A stretch of 64,000 nucleotides of DNA from Cohnella sp. AR92 (GTDB lineage: Bacteria; Bacillota; Bacilli; Paenibacillales; Paenibacillaceae). Position 1 is the first letter of the stretch, and each line of letters opens with the position of its first letter. The stretch is from assembly GCF_003990975.1 (NCBI RefSeq), contig NZ_RZJR01000011.1, positions 124,001 through 188,000 of the forward strand, given 5' to 3'. A program made the translations under genes and the position numbers. Under the pieces are notes generated by a model that saw nothing but the letters and a program-made list of their open reading frames with translations, made no database searches and had not been told where the DNA came from. Below, one piece after another: positions 23,204 to 32,713 of this stretch.

Positions 23204-24238
23204 ATGAAGGAACGTCTGGAAGGGCTGCGCGGCGAAGCGCTTGAGCGGCTGAAGGAAGTTAGCGATCCGAATCAATTGAATGAGCTTAAGGTTCATTATC
23301 TGGGCAAAAAAGGCCAGTTGACGGAGATTCTGCGCGGAATGGGAGCGTTAAGCGCGGAGGAGCGTCCGTTGATCGGCCAGGTGGCGAACGACGTTCGCGC
23401 GGCTATCGAGGCCGTTATCGCCGAGAAGCAGGAGGCGTTCGACCGCGAGGAGACGGCCCGCCGTCTGCGTTCGGAGACGATCGACGTCACGCTGCCCGGC
23501 AAGAAGCCCAGCGAAGGGCTTATTCATCCTCTGACGAAGGTGACCCAGGAGATCGAGGATATTTTCATCGGGATGGGGTATCAGGTGGCGGAAGGTCCGG
23601 AGGTCGAGACCGACTTCTACAACTTCGAAGCGCTGAACCTGCCTAAGAACCATCCGGCCCGCGACATGCAGGATTCCTTCTATCTGACGGACGACATTCT
23701 GCTTCGCACGCATACGTCGCCGGTTCAGATCCGCGCGATGCGCGCCGCGAACGGCCAAACCCCGCTGAAGGTCATCTGCCCGGGCAAGGTTTATCGCCGC
23801 GACGACGACGACGCGACGCACTCGTTCATGTTCCATCAGATCGAGGGCATCGTCGTCGGCCCGAACATCCGCATGAGCGACCTGAAGGGAACTCTGCTGC
23901 AGTTCGTTCAAGCGATGTACGGTCCGGAGACGCAGATCCGCCTGCGTCCGAGCTTCTTCCCGTTCACCGAGCCGAGCGCCGAGGTCGACGTGACCTGCGC
24001 GCAATGCGGCGGACACGGCTGCAGAATGTGCAAGCACACCGGCTGGATCGAGATTCTCGGCTGCGGCATGGTGCATCCGAAGGTGCTGGAATACGGCGGC
24101 TACGATCCGAAGGAAGTGACCGGCTTCGCGTTCGGCATGGGCGTCGAGCGGATCGCGCTTCTGAAGTACGACATCGACGATATTCGCCATTTCTATAACA
24201 ACGATATTAGATTCCTCGGGCAGTTCGCTCGAATGTAA
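23204..24238 (+). CDS. pheS: phenylalanine-tRNA ligase alpha subunit
   Basis: PheS carries the catalytic core of the alpha2-beta2 enzyme that charges tRNA-Phe. The N-terminal coiled-coil arm (about residues 1-85) binds tRNA. Class II motif 2 is seen in [20 protein letters not shown] and motif 3 in [29 protein letters not shown] and [12 protein letters not shown] are also typical. It is 344 residues, the normal length, and AAGGAG precedes the ATG. The T-box leader lies directly upstream and pheT starts 24 bases downstream. Confidence 0.98.
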   Translation: MKERLEGLRGEALERLKEVSDPNQLNELKVHYLGKKGQLTEILRGMGALSAEERPLIGQVANDVRAAIEAVIAEKQEAFDREETARRLRSETIDVTLPGKKPSEGLIHPLTKVTQEIEDIFIGMGYQVAEGPEVETDFYNFEALNLPKNHPARDMQDSFYLTDDILLRTHTSPVQIRAMRAANGQTPLKVICPGKVYRRDDDDATHSFMFHQIEGIVVGPNIRMSDLKGTLLQFVQAMYGPETQIRLRPSFFPFTEPSAEVDVTCAQCGGHGCRMCKHTGWIEILGCGMVHPKVLEYGGYDPKEVTGFAFGMGVERIALLKYDIDDIRHFYNNDIRFLGQFARM

Positions 24239-24262
24239 CGGGAAAGGAGACGACCATCCATC

Positions 24263-26719
24263 ATGAACGTATCATATAAATGGCTGCAAGATTATATCGA
24301 TCTCAGCGGGATCGAACCGGCTAAGCTCGCCGAGATGATGACGCGCGGAGGCATCGAGATCGACTCGGTTCCTTCCCGCAACCTGGGCGTCACGCAAGTC
24401 GTGGCCGGCCTCGTGAAGACGAAGGAGAAGCACCCGGACGCCGATAAGCTGAGCGTCTGTACCGTTGACGCCGGCACCGGCGAAGACCTGCAGATCGTCT
24501 GCGGCGCGCCGAACGTGGCGGCAGGCCTGAAGGTTCCGGTCGCGATCATCGGCGCTGAGCTTCCTGGAGGCTTCAAGATCAAGCGTGCGAAGCTGAGAGG
24601 CGTGGAATCCCAAGGGATGCTCTGCTCGGCGAAGGAGCTTGGCATCAACGACAAGCTGCTGCCGAAGGAGCAGCAGGAAGGCCTCTACATTCTGCCGGCG
24701 GATACGGAGATCGGACGCGACATTCTGGAGGTCCTCGCGCTGGACGATTCCATCCTGGAGCTGGACCTGACCCCCAACCGTTCCGATTGCCTCAGCATGC
24801 TAGGCGTCGCTTACGAGACGTCCGCTCTGACCGGCCGTCCGCTGACGCTGCCGAATCCGGCGATGGAGCTTGTCTCCTCCGGCGAATGGGCCGCGGATCG
24901 CTTGAAGGTGTCGATCGGCAATCCGGAGCTGTGCGCGCATTATTCGGCTCGCTATATCCGCGGCGTCAAGATCGGCCCTTCACCGTTATGGATGCAGAAC
25001 CGTTTGATCGCCGCCGGCGTTCGCCCGATCAGCAACATCGTCGACATCACGAACTACGTCATGCTCGAATACGGTCAACCTCTTCATGCGTTCGACGCGG
25101 CCAAAGTAGCAGGAGGCGCCATCCATGTCCGCCCGGCTCGCGAAGGCGAGATTCTGGTGACGTTGGACGGCAAGGAACGCAATCTGGAGCCGCACATGCT
25201 GCTGATCACGGATGCGGAGAAGCCGATCGCGCTTGCGGGCGTCATGGGCGGCCTGAACTCCGAAGTGACGGACGACACGGTCGACATTATCCTCGAATCC
25301 GCTCGATTCGACGGAGGTTCGGTACGCCGCACGTCGAGACAGCTTGGGCTTCGCTCCGAAGCTTCGGCACGGTTCGAGAAGGAAGTCGATCCGGGTCGGG
25401 TGCTGGAAGCGCTGGACCGCGCCGCCGTTCTGATGGCGAAATATGCCGGAGGAGAAGTGCTGGACGGCGTCGTCGAAGCGGGTGCCGCTAATGTCGAGCC
25501 CGTCGTCCTGAAGATCGGCCTCGAACGGATCAACAAGTTCCTCGGAACCGAGATTTCGTTGTCCGAAGTGGAGACGATCTGGTCCCGCCTTGGGTTCCAC
25601 ACGGTGAAGACGGCGGACGAGGAATGGCAGGTCACCGTGCCGTCCCGACGCAACGGCTTTAACCATGACGTCGATCTGATCGAGGAAGTCGCCCGCCTGC
25701 ACGGCTACGACGAGATTCCGACGACACTGATCGAAGGGCCGACGACGATCGGCGCGCTGACGAAGTCGCAGACGATCCGCAGAGAACTGCGCAAGCTGCT
25801 CTCGAGCGCAGGCGTGTACGAAGCGATCTGCTACAACGTCGTTTCGCCGGCGAGAGCCGCGTTGTTCCCTAACCTGAACGGAAGCCTGGAAGGCGCGAAG
25901 CCGATCCCGCTCGCCATGCCGATGAGCGAGGAGCGCAGCGTGCTTCGCACGGTGCTGCTGCCAAGCTTGCTGGAGGCGGCGGCCTACAACCAAGCCCGCA
26001 AGACGAACGATGTCGCGCTCTTCGAGATCGCGAACGTGTTCCATTCCGCGGAGACGACGCTGACGAAGCTTCCGAGCGAGAAGACCCGTCTCGCCCTGCT
26101 GCTTACCGGCAACCGCGCGGCTTCCGCTTGGAACCGCGCCGCCGTGAAAGCCGACTTCTACGATGCGAAGGGCATTCTGGACCTGCTCTTCGAACGGTTC
26201 GGACTGACGGATCGGATCTCTTACAAGGCAGCGCAGCCGGAGAACTTCCATCCGGGACGCACCGCCGAGCTGACGTTGGAGCTGGCGAACGGCTCCCGTT
26301 CCATCGGCTACGTCGGCCAGCTTCATCCGGACCTGCAGCGCGAGTTCGATCTCGGAGATACGTTCGTAGCCGAGCTTGAACTGGCCGAGCTCTATGAAGC
26401 GGTCGACGCAACGATCAAGTACCGCACGCTTCCGCGTTATCCGTCGGTTGCGCGCGATTTGGCCGTCGTCGTCGGCACCGAGGTTGCGGGAGGAGCGTTG
26501 GTGGCGGCGATCAAGGAAGCGGCCGGAGAACTGCTCGAGTCAGCCGAAGTGTTCGACGTGTACACCGGCGAGCGTCTTGGCGCCGATAAGAAGAGCGTCG
26601 CTCTCTCGACGGTTTACCGTCATCCGGAGCGGACGCTGACGGACGAAGAAGTCACGGAAGCCCACAACCGCGTATTGACAAAATTGGAACAATCTTTCGG
26701 AGCCGAACTTAGAAAATAA
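24263..26719 (+). CDS. pheT: phenylalanine-tRNA ligase beta subunit
   Basis: The 818-residue partner of PheS handles editing and tRNA binding. In order are: a tRNA-binding (OB) domain near residues 40-150 (KTKEKHPDADKLSVCTVDAG), B3/4 editing domain, B5 domains, the catalytic-like core (ARLHGYDEIPTT), and a C-terminal ferredoxin-fold anticodon-binding domain (YRTLPRYPSVARDLAVVV). AAAGGAG precedes the start. It is the second gene of the T-box operon. Confidence 0.98.
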   Translation: MNVSYKWLQDYIDLSGIEPAKLAEMMTRGGIEIDSVPSRNLGVTQVVAGLVKTKEKHPDADKLSVCTVDAGTGEDLQIVCGAPNVAAGLKVPVAIIGAELPGGFKIKRAKLRGVESQGMLCSAKELGINDKLLPKEQQEGLYILPADTEIGRDILEVLALDDSILELDLTPNRSDCLSMLGVAYETSALTGRPLTLPNPAMELVSSGEWAADRLKVSIGNPELCAHYSARYIRGVKIGPSPLWMQNRLIAAGVRPISNIVDITNYVMLEYGQPLHAFDAAKVAGGAIHVRPAREGEILVTLDGKERNLEPHMLLITDAEKPIALAGVMGGLNSEVTDDTVDIILESARFDGGSVRRTSRQLGLRSEASARFEKEVDPGRVLEALDRAAVLMAKYAGGEVLDGVVEAGAANVEPVVLKIGLERINKFLGTEISLSEVETIWSRLGFHTVKTADEEWQVTVPSRRNGFNHDVDLIEEVARLHGYDEIPTTLIEGPTTIGALTKSQTIRRELRKLLSSAGVYEAICYNVVSPARAALFPNLNGSLEGAKPIPLAMPMSEERSVLRTVLLPSLLEAAAYNQARKTNDVALFEIANVFHSAETTLTKLPSEKTRLALLLTGNRAASAWNRAAVKADFYDAKGILDLLFERFGLTDRISYKAAQPENFHPGRTAELTLELANGSRSIGYVGQLHPDLQREFDLGDTFVAELELAELYEAVDATIKYRTLPRYPSVARDLAVVVGTEVAGGALVAAIKEAAGELLESAEVFDVYTGERLGADKKSVALSTVYRHPERTLTDEEVTEAHNRVLTKLEQSFGAELRK

Positions 26720-26738
26720 GCAGGAAACTTTCTGAACC

Positions 26739-26831
26739 GCAGCGAATACATCATGACGCAAGCGATGGAGCGTTCCGATTTTCGCGGATCGCAAGCTGCG
26801 CGTGGTCGATTCGCTGCGATTTTTCTTATAT
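26739..26831 (+). terminator. possible long-loop terminator after pheT
   Basis: CGCAGCGAAT and ATTCGCTGCG are exact inverses about 70 bases apart, with smaller dyads between them, and are followed by ATTTTTCTT. The long loop makes it an unusual terminator, but the arms and T run are clear. Confidence 0.5.
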
Positions 26832-26850
26832 AGACTGGGAGGAACAAGCC

Positions 26851-29772
26851 GTGAATGCTGATGATCGTGCTCGCGTAACGGTTGACATATATGGGACGGA
26901 ATATACGCTCTCGGGCCACTCTAACCCGGATCACATGCGCCGTGTCGCCTCGCTGGTGAACGAGAAGATGCTGCAGATCGCCAACGGCTCGCCGCGCCTG
27001 GACCTGTCCAAGCTCGGCGTGTTGGCTTCCGTCAATATTACGGACGAGCTGCTGCGGCTTCGCAGGGAGAACGAACGTCTGCTGCGCGAAGAAGCCGAGA
27101 GAATTCGGCTGACCGGCGAGCTGAACCGGATGAACGCCGAACTGGCGGCCATCAAGCTGCTTGGCGAGCAAGAGCTGGAAGCGCTCGCCGAAGCCAATCG
27201 GATCGCGCTGGATACGGAGAAGATGCAGGCCGAGGAGAGCCTGAGGAAGGCCGCGGAGCGTCATGCGGCCGAGCTGGAAGCAATCCGCAGGCAAAGCGCC
27301 GCCGGATTGGAGAAGCTGGAGGCCGAGAACGCGTCGCTTACTTTGGAATACAACGAGCTGCTGGAAGAAGAGCGAGCCGACAAGGAAGCGCGGCTCGAGC
27401 AAGCGAAGCTGGCTTACGAGGCGGAGATTGCCGAGCTGCGCGAGAAGGCCGAGCAGCGCATGCAGCAGCTTCGGGAAGAAAGCGAATTGAAGCAGAAGCA
27501 GCTTCGCGAGAAGGCTGAGCTCGCCGTGCGGGAGCTCAGCGAGCAGGCGCAGAAGGAGCAAGAAGAGCTGCTGATCGTTGCGGAGAACGAGCTGTCGAGC
27601 GTTCGCGCGGAGCTGGAAAGCGAGCTGTCGAGCGTTCGAACGGAGCTGGAGGGCAAGCTGGAGGCGGTTCGGACCGAGCTGTCGCAGAGCTTGTCCGAAG
27701 CTAGCGAACTGAAGAATAAGCTTCAGCAATCGGAAACGGATTACCGTCGGCAAGTTGAGGAGCTTCAGTTCGAGATGGAGCAGGCGAGAGAAGCGCATGA
27801 AGCGGAGCGGAAAGCGATCGCTGCCGCCTCGGACGCGAAGCTGGCCGAATTGGCCAAGGCTCACGAGCAGGAGGTCTCGGCTCTTATCTCCGAGCATGAC
27901 GACTTCGTGCATCTGCTGACCTCTTCCCGCGAGGAAGAGCTGAACGCGGCGAGGTCGGAGTACGAGTCTAAGCTGCAAGAGCTTCAGACTTCTCATGAAG
28001 CCGCGCTGCTGCAGCTTCGGTCCGACCTGGAAGCGGCGCTTGCCGAGAAAGAAGCTTCTCTGCAGGCTGTTCTCGCCGACAAGGAAGAAGCTATCAAGGC
28101 AGTTCAAGCCGAGAAGGATGCAGCCGTTCATTCGGCGCATGCCGAGAAGGAAGAAGCCATTCGATCCGCTCTCGCAGAGAAGGCTGCCGCGCTGAGCTCG
28201 ATTCAAGCGGAGAAGGAAGAAGCGATAAAGGCGGCGCATGCCGAGAAAGAAGCGGCGATTCAAGCGGCTCAAGCGGAGAAGAATGCAGCCGTTCAGTCGG
28301 CGCATGCCGAGAAGGAAGCCGCCGTTCGAGCCTCTCACGCGGAGAAGGAAGAAGCGATCTTGAACGTTCAAGTCGAGCTGGAGTCGGTACAGGCCGAATT
28401 GGAGTCGCTTCAAGCTGAGTTGGAGGCTGTCCGAGCCGAGAAGGAAGCGGCACTGGAGGCGGCTAACGCCGAGCAGGACGCTTCTCTGCAAGCATTCCGC
28501 GCCGAGAAAGAAGAGGCTCTTCGCGTTGTCCGCGCCGAGAAGGAAGCCGCTCTTCAAACGGCCCGCGAAGAGATGGAGAAGAAGCTCGCGGATCTCTCCG
28601 CCGAATACGAGACCAAGCTGGACGAGGAACGCACGATCCTAAGCGCTCGCGCGGAAGCGCTGCTGACGGAATACTCGGCGCTGCTGGAGAAGACGCGCCG
28701 GGAGCACGCGGACGCGCTGGAGCTTCTGGAGCTGCAGCGGCTTGAAGAGCTCGAGGCGTTGAAGCGAGCCCATCTTCGAGCCGAAGAAGAGTCCCGCCGA
28801 GAGCTGGAAGAGCGGATCGCATCCCTCCAAGCCGAACAGGAAGCGGCTTTGTACGAGCAGCTAGAACAGCAAGAGTCCGTCTTGCATGCTCTTCGTTCGG
28901 AGCATCAAGCCGCCGTCGAGGCGCTTACGCAGACTCGGCTCGCGGAACGGGACGAATGGCAGCTGTCCGTCGAGAAGCTGGAATTCCGGAGCGTGGAGCT
29001 TCAGCAGCTGGCCGAAGAGACAGAGCAGGCTCTCCGGGAGCGCGAGTCGCGCCTTCTGGAGGAGCGCGCGGCACGCGAGGCCGCTGAGAAGCAGTTGGCC
29101 GAGATGAATGGACTGTTCGACGAGATCGCGGTTCAGGAGCAGGGCGCGCAAGAGCAGCGCCAAGCCCTTGAAGCGAAGCTTCACGAGCTGAGACGCAAGC
29201 TGGACGAACAAGAAGCGGGCCTGGACGCTGCGGTTGCCGGACGGCAAGCGGCCGAGCGGTTGCTCGAGGAGAAAGAGGCGCTGCTCGCCGAACAGCTCCG
29301 ACAGGAGCAGGAAGCGCGGAGATCGGCTCTTGGCCTGGCCGCCCAGCTTCCAGAGCTGGAGAGCCAGATCGAGGAGCTGCTGCTCGAACTGGATCGCCAG
29401 AAGGAAGCGGCGGTTCATGCGGAGCGCGAGCTCGAGATCGCGAGAGCGCAAGCGGCCGCCGTCGAATCGCTCGAAGGCCAGCGGGCTGCGGAGCTGGAGC
29501 AGCTCCAAGCGGAGAATGCTTTGGCCCTGGCCCAGCTGCGCGACCGGCATCAGGAAGAGCTTGAGGCGCTGCGTTCCCGGCTCGACGAGGAGCTTGCCCT
29601 TCGTTTGGCGGAAGCTGCCGAGGAGTCGGCGAACAGCGGCGGCGAGGAGATCGAACGGTTGAGCGCCGAGCTGCAATCCATCCGCAGGGAGCATGAAGCG
29701 CTGCTCGAGGAATACTCGAAGCTCCAGAGCGAGTATAACGAGTGGATCGGCATGCTGGAAGAAGAAATGTGA
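26851..29772 (+). CDS. zapA: giant ZapA-domain protein with a roughly 900-residue coiled coil
   Basis: A GTG start with GGGAGG upstream opens a 973-residue protein. Residues 1 to about 75 are a ZapA domain (VTVDIYGTEYTLSGH, MRRVASLVNEKM, VLASVNITDELLRLRRENE), which normally makes up most of a protein near 90-150 residues and cross-links FtsZ. Everything after is charged, Glu/Ala/Leu-rich coiled coil. Residues 398-507 are ten consecutive 11-residue units (AEKEEAIKAAH type), 508-528 are three heptads, and 529-572 are four more 11-mers. The C-terminus (KLQSEYNEWIGMLEEE) looks distinct. There is no signal peptide. The position after pheT is the usual zapA position. It is probably a divisome protein with an expanded spacer. 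Confidence 0.85.
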   Translation: MNADDRARVTVDIYGTEYTLSGHSNPDHMRRVASLVNEKMLQIANGSPRLDLSKLGVLASVNITDELLRLRRENERLLREEAERIRLTGELNRMNAELAAIKLLGEQELEALAEANRIALDTEKMQAEESLRKAAERHAAELEAIRRQSAAGLEKLEAENASLTLEYNELLEEERADKEARLEQAKLAYEAEIAELREKAEQRMQQLREESELKQKQLREKAELAVRELSEQAQKEQEELLIVAENELSSVRAELESELSSVRTELEGKLEAVRTELSQSLSEASELKNKLQQSETDYRRQVEELQFEMEQAREAHEAERKAIAAASDAKLAELAKAHEQEVSALISEHDDFVHLLTSSREEELNAARSEYESKLQELQTSHEAALLQLRSDLEAALAEKEASLQAVLADKEEAIKAVQAEKDAAVHSAHAEKEEAIRSALAEKAAALSSIQAEKEEAIKAAHAEKEAAIQAAQAEKNAAVQSAHAEKEAAVRASHAEKEEAILNVQVELESVQAELESLQAELEAVRAEKEAALEAANAEQDASLQAFRAEKEEALRVVRAEKEAALQTAREEMEKKLADLSAEYETKLDEERTILSARAEALLTEYSALLEKTRREHADALELLELQRLEELEALKRAHLRAEEESRRELEERIASLQAEQEAALYEQLEQQESVLHALRSEHQAAVEALTQTRLAERDEWQLSVEKLEFRSVELQQLAEETEQALRERESRLLEERAAREAAEKQLAEMNGLFDEIAVQEQGAQEQRQALEAKLHELRRKLDEQEAGLDAAVAGRQAAERLLEEKEALLAEQLRQEQEARRSALGLAAQLPELESQIEELLLELDRQKEAAVHAERELEIARAQAAAVESLEGQRAAELEQLQAENALALAQLRDRHQEELEALRSRLDEELALRLAEAAEESANSGGEEIERLSAELQSIRREHEALLEEYSKLQSEYNEWIGMLEEEM
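28042..28566 (+). repeat. 33-bp coding repeats in the ZapA fusion
   Basis: Ten in-frame 33-bp units, a 63-bp interruption, and four more 33-bp units encode 11-residue AEK-initiated repeats. DNA similarity between neighbouring units suggests recent duplication. Confidence 0.8.
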
Positions 29773-29867
29773 CGAAGCAACGCCCCTTTCGTTATCGCGG
29801 AAGCGGGCGTTCTTATGCTTGGACCGGCAATGACATCGCCAAGCGCGACGAGGGGGTAAGGATCAAG

Positions 29868-30473
29868 ATGAAGAGAACGCCGTTCGTACGTCCGACGGAC
29901 CATTACGAGGAGCGTCTCCACGCGATCGACGAGCAGCTCTGCAGGCTGCTGAAGCAGCGCAAGGAGCTCTCTAACGGCAACCCGGGCTTTCCACCGTCGG
30001 AAGCTATCGCAAGATGGGCAGCCGAGAACAATCTGTACGAGGACTTCCTGAACAGCATGTTCGGGATGTTGAGGAACGAATCGTTCTTCAAGCCTCAGGT
30101 GGAGCCGACCGGCTTCCGCATGCACATCCCCGTCTTGAAATCCTGCGAGCAAGGATCGTTTTATTTTACTTTGACGTCCGTCCGTCAATATCGCAACGCA
30201 AGCGTCGTTACTTTGTATATCGATTGGGATGTGAACGACGGCGAAGAACCAATGATAGCTTCGAGAAAAAGGCAGCATTACGAGCTGACGATCGGCGAAC
30301 CCTACGACTGCCGATTCGATACGGGAGGCAGCGGAGCGGGGAGCGGGCATTACAATTACGTGATTTCTCCTCCTTTGCCCGATAACCTCGAAGGAATCGA
30401 GTTCATTTTCACCGAGTTCGGCAGGCCATTCGCGGAGCAAGGCACCGGCAACGAGATTCGAATAAAAGCCTAA
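29868..30473 (+). CDS. conserved-looking protein of unknown function
   Basis: I do not recognise this 201-residue protein. The start is the ATG at MKRTPFVRPTDHYEERLHAI, with a GGGGGTAAGG region upstream. The first 60 residues are helical and resemble a chorismate-mutase-like or short coiled-coil segment (IDEQLCRLLKQRKELSNGNP). The remainder is predicted beta-rich (FYFTLTSVRQYRNASVVTLY, HYELTIGEPYDCRFDTGG). No signal peptide or membrane segment is seen. It lies between the zapA fusion and a terminator and probably shares the zapA transcript. Confidence 0.7.
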   Translation: MKRTPFVRPTDHYEERLHAIDEQLCRLLKQRKELSNGNPGFPPSEAIARWAAENNLYEDFLNSMFGMLRNESFFKPQVEPTGFRMHIPVLKSCEQGSFYFTLTSVRQYRNASVVTLYIDWDVNDGEEPMIASRKRQHYELTIGEPYDCRFDTGGSGAGSGHYNYVISPPLPDNLEGIEFIFTEFGRPFAEQGTGNEIRIKA

Positions 30474-30484
30474 CAAAAGACTAA

Positions 30485-30522
30485 AGGATGAAGATCGGCG
30501 ATCGCCGCTTCGTCCTTTTTTT
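30485..30522 (+). terminator. terminator after the zapA-linked gene
   Basis: AGGATGAAG and CTTCGTCCT arms (one G-T pair) are followed by seven T residues. Confidence 0.85.
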
Positions 30523-30567
30523 ATTCTATTTTGAATATTGTGATGTAAATTAGTCGTTTTGTTAGTG

Positions 30568-30596
30568 TTGTTAGATCATCTCGTTAATAATATAAT
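30568..30596 (+). promoter_or_regulatory. promoter of the chemoreceptor gene
   Basis: TTGTTA and a perfect TATAAT are 17 bases apart, about 30 bases before the start codon. The flanking DNA is AT-rich. Confidence 0.55.
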
Positions 30597-30627
30597 AATA
30601 GAAAATAATAACAAAGGAGACGCGCCA

Positions 30628-32646
30628 ATGAAGCTAAGCAAGCGTTTACAAACCTTCCGGATATGGAGCGTCGGCAGCAAGCTGTTTCTGACCTTCTTCG
30701 CGGGAATCGTCACTTTTGTCGCGATTGTAGGGGGATTGTCTTACCTGATCTCCAAATCGATTATTACGGATCAAGCGCAGAGCTCCTTCGGCCAGACGAT
30801 CGAGAAGACCGGCGAGATGGTGAGCTTGTCCTTGGACAACGTTGCGAACGCTTCCAAGAAACTCGCGGTCAACGCGACGCTTATCGATCGAGTACAATCC
30901 TTAGCGCAATCCTCCGACATTGCGGCCCGAACGGAGTGGATGACCAAGATCATGGAAGAGTTTCGCGGCATCAAGGCGGAGTCCTCCATGATCGCAAGGG
31001 TATCGATCGTTTACGAAGGCGGTGGAGTCCATAGTGATGGCAAAGGGATATCGGCGGACGCATACAAGGCGGAATGGTACGAGAAGGCCAAGCAAGCGAA
31101 CGGCCAGCCGATTTGGCTCGCTCCAGAAGCGGGCGGACAAGCTTTCGTCAAGACGAATGATAATTACAAGCAGCCCCCATCGATCGCGCTCGCAAGGCTG
31201 ATCCGCAACACGAAGAGCGGAGCCGACGTCGGCGTCGCGATCTTCGAGGTGAAGATGGACTCCCTCGCGGAGAAGCTTCAAGGAGTGAAGGGAGCGAACC
31301 TGTTCATTGCGGACGGGAGCAATCGGTACGTTTACAGCGGCGATGAGCAAGACATTGGCCAGCCAACGGGCCATGACGCTCTCGTCTCCGGCAAGACCGG
31401 CAGTATGCTGCTGTCGTCCTATGGCTTAGAGGCTTCCGGATGGACGCTTGCCGGGGAGATTCCTTTGAAGGAATTGACGAAGGATACCGGCCGAATCGCG
31501 CTGGTCACCGTTCTATGCGCGATCGGGGCAGCGGTCTTCGCGGCCTTCATCGGTTGGCTGATCATTCGGGACGTCGCGAAGCCGGTGCTTGCCATCACCC
31601 GATTGCTGCAGGCTGCGGCGAACGGGGATTTGACCGGCCGCGCGAAGGTGACGAAGCGCCGTGACGAGATCGGCCAGCTTAATCTTCTGTATAACGAGAT
31701 GGTCTCGAAAATGGGGCAGTTGATCAGCGAAACGGTCGACTCGGCGGGTGCGGTGCTGGAGACGGCGACCTCGTTGGAGAAGGCTTCCCGGGGCAACTCG
31801 ACTTCGACCAGCCATATCATGCATTCCACCAAAGAAATCGAAGGCGGAGCGCTTCAACTGGCAGCCGACGCGGAGCGGGGGATGGGACTTGCCGAAGCGA
31901 TCGAGGGCAATGTGCGCCAGGTCATCGACTCCAATGCGGAGATGGAGATGCGTGCCGGCGAAGTGCGGAGAGCGGGCTCCGAGGGCAGGGAGCATCTGAC
32001 CCGCCTGACGAACACGACCGGCAAAGTCGAACAATCGACGCAAGCGTTGAATGCGAAGCTGAAGCAGCTCGAGTCTCAGACTTCGACGATCGCGGAGATC
32101 GTCCAACAGCTTGAGAGGCAATCCAAGCAGACCAATATTCTGGCGCTGAACGCTTCCATCGAAGCGAGCCGAGCGGGGGCCGCGGGCAAAGGGTTCCAGG
32201 TCATCGCTTCCGAGATGAGCGGGCTCGCGAACGAATCGATCGCCCAGCTCGTCAAGATCGGCGATTGGATGCGCTCCATGACCGAAGATATCCGCGGCGC
32301 GGCGGCGGAGATGAATCGGGCGGCTCCGCTGTTCCAAGAGCAGTTCCAAGCCATTGCGACAACGGAGAGCCTCTTCGGCGAAGTGAATGACCGGATGGAG
32401 GCGTTCTCAGGGAGCCTGGAGACGGCAACCGAGCGAATCCGGGAGATGACGACGGCGCAGCATTCCTTGCAGCAGACGATCTTGAATGTCGTCTCCGTCT
32501 CGGAGCAATCCTCGGCGTCGGTCCAGGAGGTTGCTTCCATGACGGCGGAACAGGCGGAGATCAGCGACAAGCTCGTCGGCTTGGCCCAAGGCCTGGAGAA
32601 GCTGGCCGAGAAGCTCAACAACCTGTTGGTGCGATTCCGGATTTGA
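30628..32646 (+). CDS. methyl-accepting chemotaxis protein
   Basis: The start is the ATG after AAAGGAG (MKLSKRLQTFRIW). The 672-residue receptor has a membrane segment near residue 30, an extracellular dCache-like sensor (about 50-285), a second membrane segment (IALVTVLCAIGAAVFAAFIG), and a HAMP domain (RDVAKPVLAITRLLQAAANG). The cytoplasmic signalling hairpin has the conserved tip KQTNILALNASIEASRAGAA. It should pass ligand binding to CheA/CheW at the cell pole. No che genes are nearby and the gene has its own promoter and terminator. Confidence 0.95.
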   Translation: MKLSKRLQTFRIWSVGSKLFLTFFAGIVTFVAIVGGLSYLISKSIITDQAQSSFGQTIEKTGEMVSLSLDNVANASKKLAVNATLIDRVQSLAQSSDIAARTEWMTKIMEEFRGIKAESSMIARVSIVYEGGGVHSDGKGISADAYKAEWYEKAKQANGQPIWLAPEAGGQAFVKTNDNYKQPPSIALARLIRNTKSGADVGVAIFEVKMDSLAEKLQGVKGANLFIADGSNRYVYSGDEQDIGQPTGHDALVSGKTGSMLLSSYGLEASGWTLAGEIPLKELTKDTGRIALVTVLCAIGAAVFAAFIGWLIIRDVAKPVLAITRLLQAAANGDLTGRAKVTKRRDEIGQLNLLYNEMVSKMGQLISETVDSAGAVLETATSLEKASRGNSTSTSHIMHSTKEIEGGALQLAADAERGMGLAEAIEGNVRQVIDSNAEMEMRAGEVRRAGSEGREHLTRLTNTTGKVEQSTQALNAKLKQLESQTSTIAEIVQQLERQSKQTNILALNASIEASRAGAAGKGFQVIASEMSGLANESIAQLVKIGDWMRSMTEDIRGAAAEMNRAAPLFQEQFQAIATTESLFGEVNDRMEAFSGSLETATERIREMTTAQHSLQQTILNVVSVSEQSSASVQEVASMTAEQAEISDKLVGLAQGLEKLAEKLNNLLVRFRI

Positions 32647-32660
32647 TCGGCGCGGAGAAC

Positions 32661-32700
32661 AAAAAGGATGAAGCGGGCGTAAGCCCTCTTCATCCTTTTT
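32661..32700. terminator. bidirectional terminator between the chemoreceptor and CuA lipoprotein genes
   Basis: AAAAAGGATGAAG and its exact inverse CTTCATCCTTTTT flank a 14-base loop, giving a T run on both strands for the two converging genes. Confidence 0.9.
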
Positions 32701-32713
32701 GCGTTGCGGTTCA

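Noticed and set aside
24986..26326. Minus-strand open frame of 446 codons opposite pheT
   Set aside because: It is a mirror frame caused by high GC in third codon positions, with no ribosome site or domain.
26620..28557. Long minus-strand open frame of 645 codons within the ZapA fusion
   Set aside because: It is the mirror of a Glu/Ala/Leu-rich coiled coil; its Leu/Arg/Gln-rich product reflects codon bias, it has no ribosome site, and it overlaps a gene with clear domains.
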